Shown here in pieces: positions 59,381-64,000 of a DNA stretch of 64,000 bases (position 1 is its first letter; each line of letters begins with the position of its first letter). Below the pieces are notes generated by a model. It was not told where the DNA came from. It did not search any database and saw only the letters and a list, made by a program, of their open reading frames with translations. The stretch is taken from positions 11,273,331 through 11,337,330 of the forward strand of contig CM021318.1 in NCBI GenBank assembly GCA_010645155.1. Direction: 5' to 3'. The position numbers and the translations under genes are program-made. Source of the DNA: Tigriopus japonicus. Its lineage: Eukaryota; Arthropoda; Copepoda; Harpacticoida; Harpacticidae.

Positions 59381-59689
59381 GCCACGGGAATCCACCCAAC
59401 GAACACGGGCGAGTTGAAGGCCGTGAAAGATCGATCGAGGAGACACGCGAAGGCAACCGAACTAACTGGTTGGCTATTCAGCTAAGGAAGAGGGTGTCGA
59501 GTTCAAGAAGCTAAAACAACTATCTCAATTCGGGATCTCTCGGTTCTGACCGACACACTGAGGGGACACAAACGAAGTGAAATGTAATGAACGAACGAAC
59601 GAACGAACGGATTGACTGACTGACGTCAGATCAAGATTGGCCGCGATGGAGAACTGGAATCGGAGGGCCTGTCTGTCTTCCTTCTAAGG
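59381..59689. other. 5' flank of the MaoC-like gene
   Basis: A GC-richer promoter-side region with a (GAAC)n microsatellite at 59589-59609 and repeated TGACTGAC words just after it. Confidence 0.55.
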
Positions 59690-61053
59690 CAGGGCTGCCA
59701 GGTAATTGGAGACCAAAAACGCCAGATCAACCTGTCAAAAACGCCAGATATCGAAATTCGACGCCATATTTTTTTCAAAAAACGCTTCCTTCTTTATGCA
59801 TTTGTTCTAGAGCAGACAAACCATATAATAACCTGTAAAGATCTCTTAGATAGATCCGGATTACCAAATAAGGCGTGTATCTCCAATTATGTCTCGTGCT
59901 TTATTGTTGTTACGTAGGTTGCGTGTCCGCTACAAACCTTTCATCAATTAAGATAGCTGAGTTGAACTTATGAAGCATCCTTTGGAGTGATACAGTTTAA
60001 AAAGACACATTTTTCGCACACATTTGCTCTCATTTAGATAGAATCAGGCTTTGAATTTGAGTTTATCAGTAAGACCAAATAAGACAAAAAAATAAACCAA
60101 ACCACCATCATATTCAAGCTAATAATCATGAGTTTGAAACTTTTGAAAGGTTTTGTACCCTAAAAATGTGCTTTTGCAAATAGTTGAAAAATTTGGAAAT
60201 TTTGTGTATTATTTGTTTAGCCTTTTACCCATATATTTACAAAGTTTGATTTTTTGGCATTTCTTGCACTTCATTAGCCATGTTTTAGCCAACGGAAATA
60301 CGCAAAATCGTATTTTTTAAAGCTTTTTTGTATTTCCATAAAAACTCTTCAGTTTCTGACATTTGAGTTTGTCGCTGCAATAAATTGATTTGCCATTCCA
60401 ATAAACTTTGTTTACCATTCAAGCATAAATTTTTTTATCCCAACAAAAAAACTTTCTTTACAATGCCAGCACATTTTTTCCAATCTAGCGCATTTTGCTT
60501 GCCCCTTTTTCAGCTTGAAAAGCATCTTCCATTTTCTTAAATCTTCAAGCTTTAAATTCTAGTTTCAACGGCCTAGCACTCTCTTATATTGATTATGAGA
60601 TTTTAATATCAGAATGTATAAATTATTATTATAAGCGCTACTTTTGGTTGTTTATCTGAAATTGCAGGAAATTTAACATAAAAAAGAGAAAAATGAAAGA
60701 GATGGGCCAAAAAATGGTCACATTATTTTTTGCTACTAATGCTGGAACTTTGAGCTTTGTTATGCTGAATTCTGCTAGAACAGTGTGACACTATTGTGTT
60801 TCAATTAATCCTACAAAACTACAAAATTAATCCTATCAAAGAAAATACGCCAAATTTCACGATTTTCAATTAAATACCGCCAGAAACTTGTCAAAATGTT
60901 CTTTCCCGCCAAACAGAACTTTCCCAACGCCAGACTGTAACATAAACCGCCAGATTTTTCCGTCCCGCCAAAAAAAATCTCGCCGCCAGACGAGGCCTCA
61001 AACCGCCAGATACACCAAAATCTGGCGGGCCAAACCGCCATCTGGCAGCCCTG
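59690..61053. mobile_element. hAT-type element with CAGGGCTGCCAG ends, non-autonomous
   Basis: A 1364-bp element with ends CAGGGCTGCCAGGT and (complement) CAGGGCTGCCAGAT, flanked by TTCTAAGG (59682-59689) and TTCTACGA (61054-61061), a 6/8-matching duplication. The word CGCCAGA recurs near both ends, mostly on the right (60890-61045). The interior is AT-rich with no transposase. Confidence 0.75.
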
Positions 61054-61342
61054 TTCTACGAATGGCGAGCGTTCCAGCAATGTCCACTTCACAGCAGCGC
61101 TGCGCAGCCTTTTCAGTCTCCCGCTGCCAGGGAATTTTTGAAATACTACCAAAGGCTTTCATTCATAGTCATTGAGAAACGGTAATTTCCCCATAGTATC
61201 ACCCTTTTACCAGTTTATCCGGTTGCTGCCACGTAAAATTTTCATCGAAATTGTGTTTATGTTCGGTCATTTTCTACCACTCTGCAAAAAGTGGCAGCAA
61301 AAACTACCACCGAGCGTCGCTGTTTCCCAGAGCAAGTAAGTG

Positions 61343-62059
61343 TAGTGATGTGACTTGGGCAAGTAATGAGTCATCACAAACACCCAAGAACAAGTTGTTG
61401 ACAAGCATTACTTGGGCAATACACCAATACACTTCCCAAGCTCAAGGAACATCGGAAGATGCAGTTGCCGGCAGTTGCTCTTTGAAGAGTTAAGATACTT
61501 GCAGTGTGACTTAGAAGAAAAAATGTCAAGTTGCATTTTCGATGATCTTTTGACCTTAATAATTTAGCAATAAATAGTGGAAGTGATGCAAAAAAAATAT
61601 TTCAATTTGGATAGCATTTGCAAAACCATGGTTTTTTTTTGTTTCGGTTCTAGGCCACACATGAATGCACTTTTGAGGCTAATCAAGACCGAGATTTAGA
61701 AGTCACACTTCCAGAACAATCTCGTTTACTCAGAGTTGCCGGCATGAAAAAGTAAAATGCCAAATCTTTTTCTTAGTATTCTCGAAATGTTTTGCATTTC
61801 CCCATGTGAGAGAATTGAAGTGTGTAATTTTCTTAAAAATACATCCTTTCAAAGTGTTAAGTCATGGACCCTATTTTGCTGAATCAGCCTGGTTTAGTGA
61901 AATTCGGATGGCAAGTTTATTCTTCGTTCATAGCAAATTTGGCAAACCTGTTAGCTGGGAAAAGTACTTGTACAAGCACCCAAGCTATGCCAAGCTTCAG
62001 CAAGCCCAAGCATTGTGCCAATACAGCTTGCCCAATCTCTTGTTTGCCCCCCATCACTA
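61343..62059 (-). mobile_element. hAT-type MITE, TAGTGATGGGGGGC family, copy 3 (inverted)
   Basis: A 717-bp copy of the family, opposite in orientation to copies 1 and 2, bounded by a perfect 8-bp duplication AGTAAGTG (61335-61342, 62060-62067). Confidence 0.93.
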
Positions 62060-64000
62060 AGTAAGTGTACTAAAAGATAAGTGTGACCAGGTCACAAACG
62101 ACCTTTCAAACAGGATTTTCAAAAAAATCTCAAAAATTAGAATGTCATTCGCCTAGAAGATCCATTTCTTAGAGAATTCTCAGAATTTTTGAGAATGAAA
62201 GGGACCTTAGGGCTTGAGATTTTTTCCAACATGTATGTTAACTGAAGGAATGACAGTAGAAAATGTGCAAAAACAGTGTGAGTGTTTCGATTATTCCGGA
62301 CCTTCAAACGTTTCTCTTACGCGTTGGCCCACATTTGAGATGAAAAACCAAAAGCATGGCAAAAAATTACCTTTGAAGTAGCGATAGGACGAGACGGTAT
62401 TTCCAACACATGAGACCAACTGATGCCGGTCTCAATTAATACATCTCAGAAGTTGGCATCATAGATATTGGCGCGAAGCGCCTAGATTCCCAACTTTGAA
62501 GGTCCATCTATAGAGAATGTTAACCAAACATATCGGTGTAACAATTTCCCCCCATAAGTGGAGACAAACAAAAGGGAGGTAAAAGCTCAAAGTCAATCAC
62601 ATATTGGTCACATTTTGATACTCATTTTGCAATTGTCATCTTAAGTATGCAAAAGTATATTATCCTAACCAGAACATTAGCTTTAAGTAAAGTCACTTAA
62701 CGTAACTGTCTTTAGAGATTTATACGCATATATTTCTTGACTAGGTTTAACAAACCACCCCACCAAGCACTTGCTTATCTTCTCATTTTGGCTACCCTAC
62801 TGTTCCTCTGCACTTCGGCCTAGCTGACCAGCACAGATATGAGGATAAAAGGGCTAGATTTCACTAGATTTGGAATTGTTCACAACCTCTATTGACGGAT
62901 ATTTGAAATTCGGTACCGAGATGGACTTAGTCGTTTTTTCAAACTCAGTGAATCAGAACTCTAACACAGATATCCACAGATAGGACAAACTGAGCTAAAT
63001 GGGTGCTTAGTAATGAAGGAAAAGTCTTAGTTTGTTGTTGTACTGCATTCAGTTATTGCTGAAAAACATGTCCAAACTAATTACTCATAGCCATCTGCTT
63101 TCACAGCCATCAAACTTATTTCTGCCTTCAAATTTTGAAATCAATGATTTGATAAAATATTTTAAGACATTATCTTTTTTCCAAACAAGGAGTTTGACAG
63201 GAGGACTATTATCATATACATGTTAAAAAATTGCATTATAAGAGCAATTGTGTTTATTGCATAAATAAGCAATTAAAACCCTTAAGAAATATCAGAACTC
63301 AAAATTGGAATTTGTTTTCTAACTGCAACATGCAATTTAGCTCAATACAAAAAAAGATTTTCGTGTTGTGGAGCAATCAAATTGGGACATCCTAAGCTGA
63401 AAACTGGAAGAGTTGAAATTCAACAATTTTCCCCCCATTTTTTAGGTCTTTAACAAGAAGTTGTATTTTAAGACGTGGTAGTATATCGTATCTATCAAAT
63501 CTATGAAGTTGAGAAGTTGTGATCTTGCACGTATTGTAACTGAAGTGCGAAGTTAATAATTCGCTTTGAAAAAGGCACATATCATATTGAGCTAGCTGTA
63601 TCTTTTCAAAAGAAAAGAACATACTCATGTGTGTTGAAAAGCAATATATTATTTGAAGTCTTTGCTAAAGGCTGGGTTTTTGTCTCAATCCATAATGTTC
63701 AATCCCGGAAATTTGTTCAACATTCCTGTCAGGTGGCCACACTGAAGGCTACCCTTGCTTCCTCGTTTGCTCCATTGACAGCGTTGCTGTTCAAAAAACA
63801 GTTTTGCAACTTGGACAAATTAACCACCAAGAAAATGATCATGTTGTCGCACCATTGACAAATTCAATGAACTTCCCCCTTATCTAAGATTTTATGTGAA
63901 AATGCAACTTCGAACCTATTTCTCATGGCACCAATATGGCAACTTCAATGATTCATTAGGAAACGCTGATTCTCATGTTAGTTGACATTTATCCCGGTAG
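62060..64000. other. Intergenic sequence to the window end
   Basis: AT-rich. Short open frames on both strands have no recognisable domains or splice-consistent continuation. Nothing is supported here. Confidence 0.5.

Noticed and set aside
61251..61493. Conserved short frame recurring in three places (also near 50423-50620 and 53542-53700)
   Set aside because: It recurs because it lies in the right end of the 710-bp MITE family; it is not transposase-like and shows only repeat copy conservation.
63032..63858. Short frames near the window end
   Set aside because: They are AT-rich, lack domains and do not join to each other by plausible splice sites.

Overview
This window is nuclear DNA from an animal. 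Genes are split by GT-AG introns, intergenic and intronic DNA is AT-rich and full of short non-autonomous transposons, and the host proteins are typical metazoan ones. Intron sizes and protein divergence suggest an arthropod, possibly a crustacean such as a copepod; that placement is inference. There are no operons, no CRISPR array and no intact tRNA or rRNA gene. All exon joins were read by eye from splice sites and reading-frame continuity, so they are models without transcript support.

Layout of host genes, left to right: (1) 641-5548 (+) 3' part of a Fem-1 ankyrin-repeat protein; (2) 7839-8066 (-) a small COX8-like protein; (3) 8801-11374 (+) a secreted poly(3-hydroxybutyrate) depolymerase-like enzyme, convergent with (4) 11532-13249 (-) a divergent neuronal-calcium-sensor-like EF-hand protein; (5) 16301-18670 (+), with a possible alternative last exon at 18989-19129, an unrecognised acidic-tailed protein with a TBC-like segment; (6) 20659-28336 (+) and (7) 36041-40182 (+), two tandem flotillin-1 paralogues with identical exon lengths and phases; (8) 42470-46268 (-) eIF3c; (9) 47936-48702 (+) the TRAP/SSR beta subunit; (10) 54729-55727 (+) the SMC5/6 subunit Nse4; (11) 56947-59380 (-) a two-hotdog MaoC/hydratase-2-like protein. 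The neighbours do mostly unrelated housekeeping jobs (ubiquitin ligase adaptor, respiration, membrane scaffolding, translation initiation, ER translocation, DNA repair, acyl-CoA metabolism). The only obvious functional link is the flotillin tandem pair.

Mobile DNA makes up much of the rest. A CR1/Jockey-type LINE with two ORFs and several nonsense codons sits in intron 1 of the first flotillin gene, and a second decayed LINE lies between the flotillin genes. At least eight elements have inverted ends and 8-bp target duplications (hAT type), in several families: three near-identical ~710-bp copies at 49865, 52986 and 61343, plus elements at 6657, 31170, 35316, 36970, 38086, 46993 and 59690. 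There is also a pogo/Tc1-like element (55969), a Mutator-like element with a 9-bp duplication (53730), a long-TIR foldback element (38517) and an inverted-repeat element that appears to lack any target duplication (33255). Several are nested. A 150-base assembly gap lies at 32736-32885.

The most notable points are the flotillin pair in which one copy has lost the cysteine matching the palmitoylated Cys34 of human flotillin-1, the hydratase-like protein whose catalytic histidine position is leucine, the PHB-depolymerase-like gene in an animal genome, and the range of intact short DNA transposons with readable target duplications.
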